From the IMG/VR virus record IMGVR_UViG_3300022602_000154, positions 1-48,039 of that record: DNA of 48,039 nucleotides; one strand, written 5' to 3'. Both the position numbers and the translations under genes were made by a program. Position 1 is the first letter of the stretch; every line of letters starts with the position of its first letter. Below the pieces are notes generated by a model that was not told the DNA's origin, made no database searches, and saw only the letters and a list, made by a program, of their open reading frames with translations. Of the stretch, positions 1 through 8,778 are shown piece after piece. This stretch comes from a virus.

Positions 1-27
1 GCCCTCTTTAACCCCTTGTAATGATAG

Positions 28-62
28 ACCGGACGCCCCAAGGGGCTGGAAAGGCGTCCGGT
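28..62 (-). terminator. Stem-loop downstream of the leftmost gene
   Basis: Positions 28-37 and 53-62 are a perfect 10-bp inverted repeat enclosing a C-rich/G-rich loop that can fold further. It lies just beyond the stop of the leftmost minus-strand gene, so it probably ends or protects that transcript. There is no run of T on either strand, so it is not a textbook intrinsic terminator. Confidence 0.5.
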
Positions 63-74
63 CCTCTCTCATCC

Positions 75-95
75 GGGCGGTTGCGAACCCCGCCC
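75..95 (-). terminator. Small G+C stem-loop after the leftmost stop codon
   Basis: GGGCGG at 75-80 pairs with CCGCCC at 90-95 around a nine-base loop. With the larger stem-loop at 28-62 it makes a tandem hairpin after the gene ending at 104. The role in termination or RNA stability is inferred from position only. Confidence 0.4.
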
Positions 96-103
96 AGAGA
101 AAC

Positions 104-1438
104 TTATTTGCCGCGTGGCTTTAGGCCGTAGGCTTCGATCTTTTCGAGCCGTGCATTGCCGCCGCCTGCGCCGCTATCAATCGGGTAGCCGGTACGGCCA
201 CCAGACTTGCGAGGCATTGGGTAACCCATAGGCGGCTGCATAGGCTGGCCCATCATTGGTTGCTGCATTGGTTGCTGCATTGGCTGCATGCCACCGGCAT
301 TGCCTAACGACCCGCCGACCATTTTGCGGGTACGACCACCAGTAGCGCGGCCCGGCATCTGCGGAGGCATCTGCGGAGGCATCTGAGGAGCGCCGCCTGC
401 CATCTGTGGAGGTGGCACAGGAACGCCCATAGGAGGCTTTGGTGGCATCACAGGAGCGTTAGGCATGTTAGCCTGATCCTGACCGCCGCGCGGGGCCATC
501 ACGATGTTGATCGTAGTGGTGCCCTTGGTGCGGCCACCTTTGGCGTGGGCCTTGCGACCGCCGACTTCGCCCGGGTTTTTTTCTTTGGAATTGCCGGAGA
601 AAACGCCGCCACCTGCATACTTCATCGTGCGACCGCCGCTGCACATATGGCAGGTGCAATCCTTGTGATGCATGGCTTCACCGCCGGACTTGCGACCGGT
701 ACGGGCCTCAGGTTTGACCATGCGCTTGATCAGCGCCTTGTCTTCGGCGACGTCCTCGTGCTCGATCTTGCCGCCCTTCTTCGCGGCCATTTGATCGGCA
801 TACTTAGGTTTGCGACCCGGATGGATATCTGGATCGACCTGCGGTGCGCTTTTCTTGAAGACTGGTGGGCCTTCAGCAGGCAACCCACGGCCCGGTGCGC
901 CCATGCGGAACCCATCATCGTTTTGGATCATGCGTGTAATCTGATCCTGACCTTCTGGGTCAGTGCCCGGGACAAAACCGTCAACCGCATAGTGATGACG
1001 TTTTACCTTGCCACCCTTCTTCATAGGACCGGCAGCCTTGCCCATGGCCTTGTTTTGATCGGAAACAGGATTGTTGCCAATCATGCCGCCGCCAAACTTA
1101 TTGGTGCGACCACCCTTCTTGAATGCGCCCTCATGCTTGATGCCTTCGCGATCTTCGTTGGCTTCGCGGACGTTGCGGTTGATCAGGGTATCAGCGGTCA
1201 GCGCACGGCCACCGGACTTGCGGGGCTTGCGGTCGGCGCGTGGGATAGGGTTGTTGCCAATGACCTTGCCACCCTTCTTGTATAGGCGCTTCGAGATCGG
1301 ACGTGCGCCTGTCTTTACGCCAGCGTTTTCGGCTGCGTCAGGTGTCCACGTCGAGCTGTCCACCTTCTCTTGTGGGTCATTCTTGGTAAGGCGCTTGGCC
1401 TTGGACCTGCCACGGTCGTCTTTCTTGTATTCTTCCAT
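104..1438 (-). CDS. Lys/Gly-rich GG-repeat protein of the late region
   Basis: A 444-residue basic, low-complexity protein of unknown function. It carries ten or more short blocks of the form K-[KS]-G-G-[KR], such as KKGGKV, KSGGR and KKGGR, spread along the whole length. Around residues 255-270 there is a compact Cys/His cluster (HHKDCTCHMC) that could bind a metal ion. The C-terminal third is Pro/Met/Gln-rich, with repeats of the PQMPPQMP type. It follows the 866-residue gene by a short gap and is the last gene at the left edge. Similar GG blocks occur in four other late proteins here, so a virion or assembly role such as scaffold, DNA-binding or decoration is plausible but unproven. Confidence 0.75.
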   Translation of the reverse strand: MEEYKKDDRGRSKAKRLTKNDPQEKVDSSTWTPDAAENAGVKTGARPISKRLYKKGGKVIGNNPIPRADRKPRKSGGRALTADTLINRNVREANEDREGIKHEGAFKKGGRTNKFGGGMIGNNPVSDQNKAMGKAAGPMKKGGKVKRHHYAVDGFVPGTDPEGQDQITRMIQNDDGFRMGAPGRGLPAEGPPVFKKSAPQVDPDIHPGRKPKYADQMAAKKGGKIEHEDVAEDKALIKRMVKPEARTGRKSGGEAMHHKDCTCHMCSGGRTMKYAGGGVFSGNSKEKNPGEVGGRKAHAKGGRTKGTTTINIVMAPRGGQDQANMPNAPVMPPKPPMGVPVPPPQMAGGAPQMPPQMPPQMPGRATGGRTRKMVGGSLGNAGGMQPMQQPMQQPMMGQPMQPPMGYPMPRKSGGRTGYPIDSGAGGGNARLEKIEAYGLKPRGK

Positions 1439-1457
1439 AGTAACTACTCCAGAGTGT

Positions 1458-4058
1458 TTATTGACGGCGTCCCGTCACGTTGCCTAAAGGGGGAACCGAC
1501 GCAGGCAACGGTGCGGCGATCTTGGCCAGCACATGCTGGACAATTGCTGAATTGGTTGGCTCTCCATATTCAACATTTGCGTCTTTACCGTGCCAAATAC
1601 TGCCCTCTACCTTGCCACCCTTCATATATGCGCGGCGGACGACGCCGCCGGTGGCAAATTTTTTCTCTGAAGACATATTTGCAATTTGCTTATTTGCTTT
1701 CAGCACATCTTTTTGCTGAAGAGCCAAAGCTTCATCATAAGTTGAAACTGTTTTACCTTGTTTTCCATCATATAACGAAGATTGCTTAGGATTAAACGCC
1801 ATTGTAACAACATCTGGACGACCATTGTTAAATTGAGCGTAATCTGCATGGTTCCATCCATCAGGCTTATACTCTTCGTTCCAAGGCGTTCTGGCCGAAA
1901 CGGTCATTTTATTTCGGCTGTAAATATGGGGCAAAGCGGTATCATATGCATCAAGACGCCGTCCTCCTTGCTGGATGGCAAGTTGCATCATAGCATTAGA
2001 AATGTGTCTATGTGGGCTTTGAGCATGATTAAAAACAGAAACAATGTCATCGCCATCTAAAGCGAATCCAGCCCCGCCATCAGGGGTCATAAACATGTTA
2101 GTGTTTTTATATTCTTCTGGCGACTTTGCTGCTACTGAAGATCCATTAGGATGGCTATTTTGAGCAGCTATAATCGCTTGATGAAAAGCTTTTGCGCTTT
2201 TTGATCCGCGTCCCAATTGCAACATTGGTGGCGCGGATATGCCTGCATTATCAAAATGTGCTTTTGCATCATCAGTAGGTGTATGTATGGCGGTAATAGG
2301 TGCATCAAAAGAAGGTGCTACGTCCAATCCCCGATCTTTTCCAGATACGCGTCTAAATGATGAGGGGAGGACACTGGACCCCCACGCTGCTTGTGCGGCA
2401 TTTGCGAGTTGGCGGTGTCGTGAGAACCCTTGAATGTCTTGTGGGTCCAATCCTGTAAACTGGGGGGTAGCTCCTCCTCCAACTCCGCCGACCATGCCGG
2501 TGGGTTGCCCATGTACATTAGTTTCAAGTAATTTTCTCTGGTAAGTGGAATGTGGTTTTCCTTCATGAAATCCACCCATTCCTTCCAGTCCGGCTCCCTG
2601 TGAGGGGTCATGTATCACTCCATTTTGAGCGCCAGCAAAATCTAAAATTTGCTTTCTGGCTTGATCAGCAGAAATTTCACCGCGTTGATGACTTTTCCAT
2701 ATTCCATCAACAATTGCAATGTTTTTTGGGGTTTTAAACGTATCAGGGAATAAGGCTCTAGCACCTTCCCAAGTGATAGATTGCATTTCTCTTGGTTCAA
2801 CACCGCGCTCATGTGAAGCGCGTCTAACCGCCTCTGTATAAAACGGGTAAGTTCCTTGAATACCGGTTGAATTGCTTCCTTTGGCTGCCTGAAAACCAGC
2901 TTCTGGAGAGTTTTTAAAGTTGTGAGCAACAGGTGTACCATTTGCTCCATAAGGCATGAGATGAGCACCAGCAACTGCATGTGTATCTACGGTTACATCA
3001 TGTGTGGGTGAGTGCGGATCCAAAATATTATTGTAAAAATTACGGATTTTATGCCGTTCACCCATCAAATCACTGTTAGCTTCACGATTTCCTCCTGCCA
3101 ATATTGCTCTTACGCCTTTAGCAATTTCGGAAAGAGATCCCCACGCCATTCTGGCGTTTTGACCTTTGCCGGTCTTGACAAAATCACCTAATTCGCCGGT
3201 TGGGGAAATTGAACGATATGATGGATCATTATACGTCTCATCAAAAAGACGGATCCAAGCAGCTTTTTGCTTTGGATCAGTAAGTTCACCATAAGTTTTA
3301 CCGCGCATGCGATCTAACATTGTTGAAAACTTACCTTGGCCAAAGATCCTGTTGGCTGTCATTTCCATATCACGGGTGTATGGGGTATCTTGATGATAAT
3401 GATGGATATCCATAATGCGTTCACCAATGGAAGCATTTTGGAACCAATCTTTTTGAGGTGATGTTGCAGCAAGAGAAGCAGCCGCTACAGAAGGTTGAAC
3501 GCTGTGACGATCAGCCAAATCATTTGCAAATTTATTTGCGCCTACATACCAATGGCGAGTGCGTTCACGAAACCCCGGCTCCATTGCATCATGAATAGCA
3601 AGAAGGTTATCTTTGTAATGATTAATGAAACGCTCGGCCAATTCATCATCATCGCCGTGCATTTGATCATGCGGCAATTGATTATATGTCTTCATTAAGT
3701 TGACGTTATGTGAAAACGATGGTCGATGTTGTTTGGCTGCTTCCAAATTAACCAAAAGATGCCGCTTAATTGGGTCTTCTTCGGTTTTTACCGCTGTCGG
3801 CAACCGTTGTGAAATTAAATGAGGATGCAATTCACCAATTGGCATTGATGTTTCTATTGGCTCAGGAGGCATATTGTGGCCTATACCAACGCGTGGCATA
3901 TCATCTCGACCGCCATCCGCACGATGCAAAGGCTTTACAGCCTTGGCAATTTCCATTGGATTAATACTCATTTTATCCAAAATCGGTGTTTGAGCCATTC
4001 CACGGAGATGGTGGATCACATGTACCGACTGTGCCAGCTTGCGGAGCGCGTCATCCAT
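1458..4058 (-). CDS. Mosaic 866-residue late protein, function unknown
   Basis: This large protein follows the portal gene, overlapping its stop codon by eight bases. Residues about 160-205 have the pattern WYVGANKFANDL and AASLAATSPQKDWFQN, which recalls a phage domain (DUF7178-like) with a conserved LSP..W..N signature; that match is from memory. Residues about 665-770 include GGRRLDAYDTALPHIY and may be an acetyltransferase-like module, again tentatively. The C-terminus carries ATGGVV and MKGGKV blocks like those of other late proteins here. Most of the gene is AT-rich, but positions about 2340-2610 are clearly more G+C-rich, as if inserted. That insert also holds a second reading frame, listed separately. 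Confidence 0.75.
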   Translation of the reverse strand: MDDALRKLAQSVHVIHHLRGMAQTPILDKMSINPMEIAKAVKPLHRADGGRDDMPRVGIGHNMPPEPIETSMPIGELHPHLISQRLPTAVKTEEDPIKRHLLVNLEAAKQHRPSFSHNVNLMKTYNQLPHDQMHGDDDELAERFINHYKDNLLAIHDAMEPGFRERTRHWYVGANKFANDLADRHSVQPSVAAASLAATSPQKDWFQNASIGERIMDIHHYHQDTPYTRDMEMTANRIFGQGKFSTMLDRMRGKTYGELTDPKQKAAWIRLFDETYNDPSYRSISPTGELGDFVKTGKGQNARMAWGSLSEIAKGVRAILAGGNREANSDLMGERHKIRNFYNNILDPHSPTHDVTVDTHAVAGAHLMPYGANGTPVAHNFKNSPEAGFQAAKGSNSTGIQGTYPFYTEAVRRASHERGVEPREMQSITWEGARALFPDTFKTPKNIAIVDGIWKSHQRGEISADQARKQILDFAGAQNGVIHDPSQGAGLEGMGGFHEGKPHSTYQRKLLETNVHGQPTGMVGGVGGGATPQFTGLDPQDIQGFSRHRQLANAAQAAWGSSVLPSSFRRVSGKDRGLDVAPSFDAPITAIHTPTDDAKAHFDNAGISAPPMLQLGRGSKSAKAFHQAIIAAQNSHPNGSSVAAKSPEEYKNTNMFMTPDGGAGFALDGDDIVSVFNHAQSPHRHISNAMMQLAIQQGGRRLDAYDTALPHIYSRNKMTVSARTPWNEEYKPDGWNHADYAQFNNGRPDVVTMAFNPKQSSLYDGKQGKTVSTYDEALALQQKDVLKANKQIANMSSEKKFATGGVVRRAYMKGGKVEGSIWHGKDANVEYGEPTNSAIVQHVLAKIAAPLPASVPPLGNVTGRRQ
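2318..2611 (-). CDS. 97-codon frame nested inside the 866-residue gene
   Basis: This frame lies wholly inside the 866-residue gene on the same strand in another frame. It begins at ATG with GGAG at 2618-2621, six bases upstream, a good ribosome binding site. The product does not look like a chance frame. It has WKEWVDFMKENHIPLTREN, then YLKLMYMGNPPAW and SAELEEELPPSLQDW, a pattern I recall from free-standing small phage proteins (IPLTREnYL..aymG.PP...sAE.E.ELP). The segment differs in base composition from the surrounding gene. It may be a captured gene now read in two frames, or the outer gene may have changed frame through it. Function unknown. Confidence 0.5.
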   Translation of the reverse strand: MTPHREPDWKEWVDFMKENHIPLTRENYLKLMYMGNPPAWSAELEEELPPSLQDWTHKTFKGSHDTANSQMPHKQRGGPVSSPHHLDAYLEKIGDWT

Positions 4059-6363
4059 TTTGCTTGCCCTGTGTAATTGATGGGATCACGTTGCCCAGTA
4101 GCTGGTGGACGGCGGGGTCACTCTCGGGATGCACGGCGATATTCTGCGCCAGATCGATCATCTGGATGCGTTCCTTCGCTTGGATGTCTTCCTGCTTCAG
4201 GGCGTTGGTCACCTTGTCGTCCTGCGCCTTCTGGGCCAGCTCGGCAGCCTTGATCTTGGTCTCGGCGATCTTGGCGTCGGCCAGCTTTTCCTTGATGATC
4301 AGGTCAATGCCATCGACGCGCTTCTCGTGGTCGCTCTTCTCAGCAGGTGGCACAACGCCGCCTTGGCCGAATGTCTTGTGGGCTTCCAGCGAGGCCTTGT
4401 TGTTGTCCATGTGCAGTTGCGCACCATCAAGCGCAACCTTGCCCTTGGCCAGCATGAGCTTGGTGTCGCTGTCCTGCTTCTTGATCTGCAGCTCGGCCAT
4501 CTTGGCCTGCGCCTCGGGGTTGCTTTGCTGGCCCATTGCCTCTGGGGGCACCATGAACTGCTCAGGATTAGACCATCCGATGGCCTGCAGTGCCATACGA
4601 TCGACAGCAATCGGGTCGTACATCGCTGGGTTTGTAGCCTGCAGCTGCTTCAACGCCATCACCTTCATCAGGCGCTGTGTCTGGCTGGCCGTATTAGGGT
4701 CTGCCTGCGGCACGAGATCCACTTGATCAATAGCGCGAAGGAAGGTTTCCTCGTCCCACTGACGGGCCGGGCGCTTGTTTTGCTGCCAAAACGAATCAGG
4801 GTTCTCGCGGAAGCAGCGGACCAGCAGCTCGAACTCTTCCGACTGCGCGGTATGCATGCGCTTGTGAACGGCGTTCAAAACCTTGGTTGCCTGATCGATC
4901 AGCGCAATCGTGGTGCCCACCGGCGCATCTTGCTTGCCTTCGCCGACAGCCTGCTCGGCAGTGCCGCCGACACGCATGCCGGTGGTATTGATGCTATCCA
5001 CAAGGGTCATCAAGCCGGGGCCGACATCCTTATACGGAAGCGGCATGACGGCATCCGAGATCGGAGCGCCACCGGTCTTGATCAAGGCACCACCGCCGGG
5101 AGGAATGCGGAAGATGTTGGTATTCTGCCGCGCACCCGCATCGGAATACAGGAAGCCGGGGAAGTTGGCGTACATGCCAGCATCAAGCATTTCGCGCCAT
5201 GCTGCGGTCAATGCATTGGTCGTGTTGCCTAAGATGTGCAGGAGACCCAGATCATAAAACCCCAGCCCCGGTATGAAGGTGTACTTAACAAACGTCTGCC
5301 GAGGCTCCGGCAAATCCTTGGTATCCTCATCATAATTCCTGACAATGCTTAAAATTTCACGCGACGAGACGTCAATGGTCACGCGGTAAGGTATCTCCAG
5401 ACCGGTTTGCTTGCCGTTGCGGCGATGCTCAAAGGCTGCGATTTCCAATTCGCAATAGCACTCGTAGATTTCGCGGTCACGATCCTCGGGATCGTTCTCG
5501 TTCTCGCTGATGCCCTGCTGCGCCTTCTTCTCGCGCTGCGCCGCGTCGAGCTTGGCCTGCTTTGCGTTCGACAGTTCCACATCGCTATAAACGCCAAGGA
5601 TTTGCATCCGCTTGACGGTCGATGGCTTCATGTAGATGCGATGGGTTACGCGTGTCGAGTTGTAGAGGTCGGTGGCGCTGTTGTTGACGATGAGGTCGTC
5701 GGCGTCGATGCTTTCGCTAACTGGACGGTTGCGAAGGGGACAGAAATATACCTTCTTGAACGCCGTCCCGCCAAAGCCCAACATGAGGAGCATTCGGTCG
5801 GTATCAGGGTAATACTCTCGGGCAGTGGCCGTGAGGTAATGGTTGAGGTCGTTCTCAAGGTCATTGGCCAACTCGTCGGAAGCATCGTTCGCGTTGTTGT
5901 TGTCCTCGCGGATTTTTACGGGGCCATCCGTAGGCAATAGCTCCGACCGGGCATTGGCTTGAAAGCGTAGCACCGCCTCGAGCAGGAGCGGGTGCCGAAC
6001 GCGGGACATACCCTCAACGGGCGCTCCGTCAGCGGCTCCGGCGAGGCCCGGAATTTCAACCTTAAGGCCCAGAAGCTTAATGCCCTGAGCGCGGTCCTCG
6101 ATCCATTCTTGACGCGACTTAAGATCACCCTCGATACCCTTCATCAGTTCTTCGGCGATGCGGGTCAGCTCGTCCTTCGAGATATCCTCGACGATGTTGT
6201 CGAACCAGCCTTCTCGCGTTGGCTTCTCAGCCTTCTCTAGCGGCGACCCGTCCATCGTAAACTCTATGGAGCCGTCGGGAAGCTGGATGGACATGATGTT
6301 GCCATGCTCGTCCATCTCCGTGGTCGGCGCGTCTTCCTGAATTTCAATCTCGAAGTCTTCCAT
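4051..6363 (-). CDS. Portal protein
   Basis: About 770 residues. Portals form the dodecameric ring at the capsid vertex through which DNA is packaged and ejected. Recognisable stretches include LLEAVLRFQANARSELLP and DGPVKI near residues 125-150, and the region around LMLGFGGTAFKKVYFCP, typical of large podoviral portals. The last 150 residues are Ala/Lys/Glu-rich and probably a coiled coil. I place the start at 6363 because AGGA lies five bases upstream; ATG at 6369 and an upstream one at 6381 are alternatives. It follows the large terminase and one small gene, the usual packaging order. Confidence 0.9.
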   Translation of the reverse strand: MEDFEIEIQEDAPTTEMDEHGNIMSIQLPDGSIEFTMDGSPLEKAEKPTREGWFDNIVEDISKDELTRIAEELMKGIEGDLKSRQEWIEDRAQGIKLLGLKVEIPGLAGAADGAPVEGMSRVRHPLLLEAVLRFQANARSELLPTDGPVKIREDNNNANDASDELANDLENDLNHYLTATAREYYPDTDRMLLMLGFGGTAFKKVYFCPLRNRPVSESIDADDLIVNNSATDLYNSTRVTHRIYMKPSTVKRMQILGVYSDVELSNAKQAKLDAAQREKKAQQGISENENDPEDRDREIYECYCELEIAAFEHRRNGKQTGLEIPYRVTIDVSSREILSIVRNYDEDTKDLPEPRQTFVKYTFIPGLGFYDLGLLHILGNTTNALTAAWREMLDAGMYANFPGFLYSDAGARQNTNIFRIPPGGGALIKTGGAPISDAVMPLPYKDVGPGLMTLVDSINTTGMRVGGTAEQAVGEGKQDAPVGTTIALIDQATKVLNAVHKRMHTAQSEEFELLVRCFRENPDSFWQQNKRPARQWDEETFLRAIDQVDLVPQADPNTASQTQRLMKVMALKQLQATNPAMYDPIAVDRMALQAIGWSNPEQFMVPPEAMGQQSNPEAQAKMAELQIKKQDSDTKLMLAKGKVALDGAQLHMDNNKASLEAHKTFGQGGVVPPAEKSDHEKRVDGIDLIIKEKLADAKIAETKIKAAELAQKAQDDKVTNALKQEDIQAKERIQMIDLAQNIAVHPESDPAVHQLLGNVIPSITQGKQNG

Positions 6364-6370
6364 GATCATC

Positions 6371-6622
6371 CTATGCCGCAACGGCTACTGGAGTGCCGCC
6401 TTCGGGGGCGGTGGGCAGGTTTGAAGGCGGGATAACCGCAGGCTTGCAGCCCAGCAAACCATATCCATCGGCGTAGGCTTGGGCGCTTTCGGCGCTGTTG
6501 AACTTCTCGACGTCAATAATTTGACGCGTCCAACGGTGGGTCTGCATCCACTTGCCCTTGATCTCTTTGTTGGGGGCAATCCAGACATCCTTTTGCACCT
6601 TCAGCCCGTAACAAACGTCCAT
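6371..6622 (-). CDS. Small protein between large terminase and portal
   Basis: An 83-residue protein starting at ATG 6622, with GGGG six bases upstream inside the end of the terminase gene. Translation probably couples to that gene, whose stop codon is at 6624. It has a basic, Trp-containing N-terminal half (DVWIAPNKEIKGKWMQTHRW) and a Pro/Ala-rich tail. The end overlaps possible upstream portal starts. A frame extending up to 6673 exists but would overlap the terminase by 50 bases and has no better ribosome binding site. I do not recognise a family. Confidence 0.7.
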   Translation of the reverse strand: MDVCYGLKVQKDVWIAPNKEIKGKWMQTHRWTRQIIDVEKFNSAESAQAYADGYGLLGCKPAVIPPSNLPTAPEGGTPVAVAA

Positions 6623-6623
6623 G

Positions 6624-8252
6624 TCACACCCCGTAAAGCGGTTCCGGTGGACGACCGCCGTGCTGACGGGCATCCTCGTATGCCTGCGACACCTCGTCTG
6701 TCCTGAGGATGAACCCAGAACGGCGCAAGTAGCGCATAGCCATCGAAACTGTATCTACTAAATCGTCGTGCTTGGCTTTCGGGAAGCGCATGCACTGGCT
6801 GATCACCTCATCCGCCCATGCCTTGTCGGGGCAGTAGACCAGCCCTTCCTCGAACAGATGCTGCACCGAATAGAGACGGGCCATCTTGTCGATAGAGCCG
6901 GGGTCTTCGAGCTGGACGCCGAAATCCCTTCCTGCATACATCCTTCTTAGCTCTCTGGCAACTGGCATACCCACAGACTTGTTTTCGATGAGAAGCTTGG
7001 ACACCTTCCACTTCTGGCAGCTTTCGCTGACCTTGGTTATCAGGTCGGGCATCTCGAGGTGTTCCTGCCAAGCATGGATCAGCATGATCCGAGGCGGAAC
7101 TTCCTTCTCGTCGTATGTACGTACAATGTGGTAGCCGTTCTTGCCCAGCATGCGAGTGGCATGGGTCTTGGGGTCATCCGTCCAGATGCCCCAGACGGTC
7201 ATGGCCGATGGATCGTTCTCGGTCTTCTGGGTGTAGGCGGTGTCCAGCGATCCGATGATGTAATCGAACGGCGGGAATTTGGGGTCGTCCCACAACTGCC
7301 AGTGCTTGCGCTTGATGATACCGCCATCCTCCGGTGTCGGCTGCTGCTGGAACTGGCCGGACGCGGCGTAGGTGCCCATGATCTTCTTGTCGCGTTCCAC
7401 CACGAACTTGGGGAACCGGTTCGGAAACATCAGCTCCCCTTTGACGGTGCGGGGGTCTTGCCATCCCAACATCGTGGGTGCCGCACGGTCGGGGTCGTAC
7501 TCCATCGGGATCATGATGTGGTCATAGCCCATCTGCTTCTCGATGATGATGCCGGACACGTCTTCTTCGTGCAGGCGCTGCATGATCACCACGATGGCCG
7601 ACTTGTCGGGGTTGTTAAGTCGGGTGGGGATGGCGCGTTCGAAGGTCTCGGTGACCGTCTGGCGCTCGGCCTCGGAGTTGGCGCTGTTGACTGAATGCGG
7701 GTCATCGATGATGACGCGGTCGCCACGGGAGCCAGTGATCGAGGTCATGGCGATGGCCTGCCGGAAGCCGCTGGCCGTGGTTTCGAACTTGGTCTTGGCG
7801 TTCTGGTCGCCGGTCAGCGTGACGCGGTCGCCCCAGCGTTCCTGATACCATTCGGACTGGATCAGGCGGCGCATCTTGGTGCTGTCACGGATGGCGAGGT
7901 CCACATTGTGGGAGGCGCAGACATAGCGCAGGTATGCCATGTCACGCGGCCCCCATTCCCACGAGGGCCACAGCACGTTGCAAAGCAGGGACTTCATCGC
8001 GCCCGGCGGGACGTTGATCAGTAAACGGGCGTAATATCGCTCATCGTCGATCATCATCTCGTTGGTGATGGCGGTCAGGTGATCTGCAATGGCGTCGATG
8101 TGCCAGTTGTGCTTGTACTCTTGGCCGGGCTCGATGACGTGCCAAGCCTGCTTGATGTACTCGACGAACGAGAGTTCGCACATGCGCTTCTCGACCGCGA
8201 ACCGCGAGGCGTCAAGGTTAATCTTCTGGCCGTCGAGCATCATGAAGGTCAC
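6624..8252 (-). CDS. terL: Terminase large subunit
   Basis: The packaging motor: an ATPase that drives DNA into the prohead plus a nuclease that cuts concatemers. Residues 80-88 (NVPPGAMKS) are a variant Walker A with GAMKS where GxGKS is usual, as in many terminases. Residues 179-185 (RVIIDDP) are Walker B with the acidic pair, and GSLDTAYTQK near residue 330 is the first metal-binding Asp region of the RuvC-like nuclease. The 542-residue length is normal. I accept a GTG start at 8252 because GGAGG lies upstream and GTGA overlaps the stop of the preceding gene. Confidence 0.95.
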   Translation of the reverse strand: MTFMMLDGQKINLDASRFAVEKRMCELSFVEYIKQAWHVIEPGQEYKHNWHIDAIADHLTAITNEMMIDDERYYARLLINVPPGAMKSLLCNVLWPSWEWGPRDMAYLRYVCASHNVDLAIRDSTKMRRLIQSEWYQERWGDRVTLTGDQNAKTKFETTASGFRQAIAMTSITGSRGDRVIIDDPHSVNSANSEAERQTVTETFERAIPTRLNNPDKSAIVVIMQRLHEEDVSGIIIEKQMGYDHIMIPMEYDPDRAAPTMLGWQDPRTVKGELMFPNRFPKFVVERDKKIMGTYAASGQFQQQPTPEDGGIIKRKHWQLWDDPKFPPFDYIIGSLDTAYTQKTENDPSAMTVWGIWTDDPKTHATRMLGKNGYHIVRTYDEKEVPPRIMLIHAWQEHLEMPDLITKVSESCQKWKVSKLLIENKSVGMPVARELRRMYAGRDFGVQLEDPGSIDKMARLYSVQHLFEEGLVYCPDKAWADEVISQCMRFPKAKHDDLVDTVSMAMRYLRRSGFILRTDEVSQAYEDARQHGGRPPEPLYGV

Positions 8253-8509
8253 CCGATCAATACCTCCGCACGGTTCATGAACTCAACCAGCAGTTCGCGA
8301 AGTTCCTCTTCCTTTCGCGAAGCGTCTTGAGCCCAGATCGCGTTCTCGCCCTCGACGTGCTCCCATGCCGCGTCGGCCACGGCAGACCAGCAACGTTTGA
8401 TTGCTGGTTGAAGGTTCTCCCAATCCAAGGAAAGGTTAAAGCCATCCTTCTTCATTTGGGCGCACCAAGCTTCGTATAGCTTTCGGGTTAGTTCATCATG
8501 CGTAATCAT
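8249..8509 (-). CDS. Small protein upstream of large terminase
   Basis: An 86-residue hypothetical protein, Trp- and Glu-rich (LYEAWCAQMKKDGFNLSLDW, EEELRELLVEFMNRAE), with a helical C-terminal half. It starts in a TGATG overlap with the preceding gene and ends in a GTGA overlap with terL, so it sits in the packaging operon and is probably translated by coupling. It shares its general style with the 89-residue gene upstream (an R-C/G-W-x-A-V-A motif in both), which may mean an old duplication. Function unknown. Confidence 0.7.
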   Translation of the reverse strand: MITHDELTRKLYEAWCAQMKKDGFNLSLDWENLQPAIKRCWSAVADAAWEHVEGENAIWAQDASRKEEELRELLVEFMNRAEVLIG

Positions 8510-8778
8510 CAGTAACGGTCCACTTCGATGTCAACGCCGAGCTGGTCAGCGCATTGCTGCATGATGGCCCACAGCCGATCTCGTAGCACGGTGTTGATGT
8601 CTTCCATCATTCCGATCTCGGTACGGTCAATGGCCATGAACTCGGCGACGGCTTCCCAGCCCCGCCTTTGCGCTCGTGTGAGAAGATGGTACGGGATCGC
8701 TGGGCTTTGGTGCTGGTTGAACACCGAATACAGCGTGATCGCACGGTCGATGGTTTGAGCGGTCAAGAGGCTGATCAT
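8509..8778 (-). CDS. Small protein of the packaging operon
   Basis: An 89-residue hypothetical protein. It contains HLLTRAQRRGWEAVAEFMAI, which resembles LQPAIKRCWSAVADAAW in the next gene, and an acidic C-terminus. It overlaps the upstream membrane protein gene by four bases (ATGA) and the downstream gene by one base (TGATG). Nothing in the sequence gives a function. Confidence 0.7.
   Translation of the reverse strand: MISLLTAQTIDRAITLYSVFNQHQSPAIPYHLLTRAQRRGWEAVAEFMAIDRTEIGMMEDINTVLRDRLWAIMQQCADQLGVDIEVDRY

Noticed and set aside
545-1285. 246-codon plus-strand frame over the GG-repeat gene
   Set aside because: It is antisense to a repetitive basic gene, reads as hydrophobic filler with no motif, and has no fitting neighbours or ribosome binding site.
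4105-5232. 375-codon plus-strand frame antisense to the portal gene
   Set aside because: The portal frame is clearly coding. The antisense product is Leu/Arg/Val-rich filler, as expected from the complement of high-G+C third positions.
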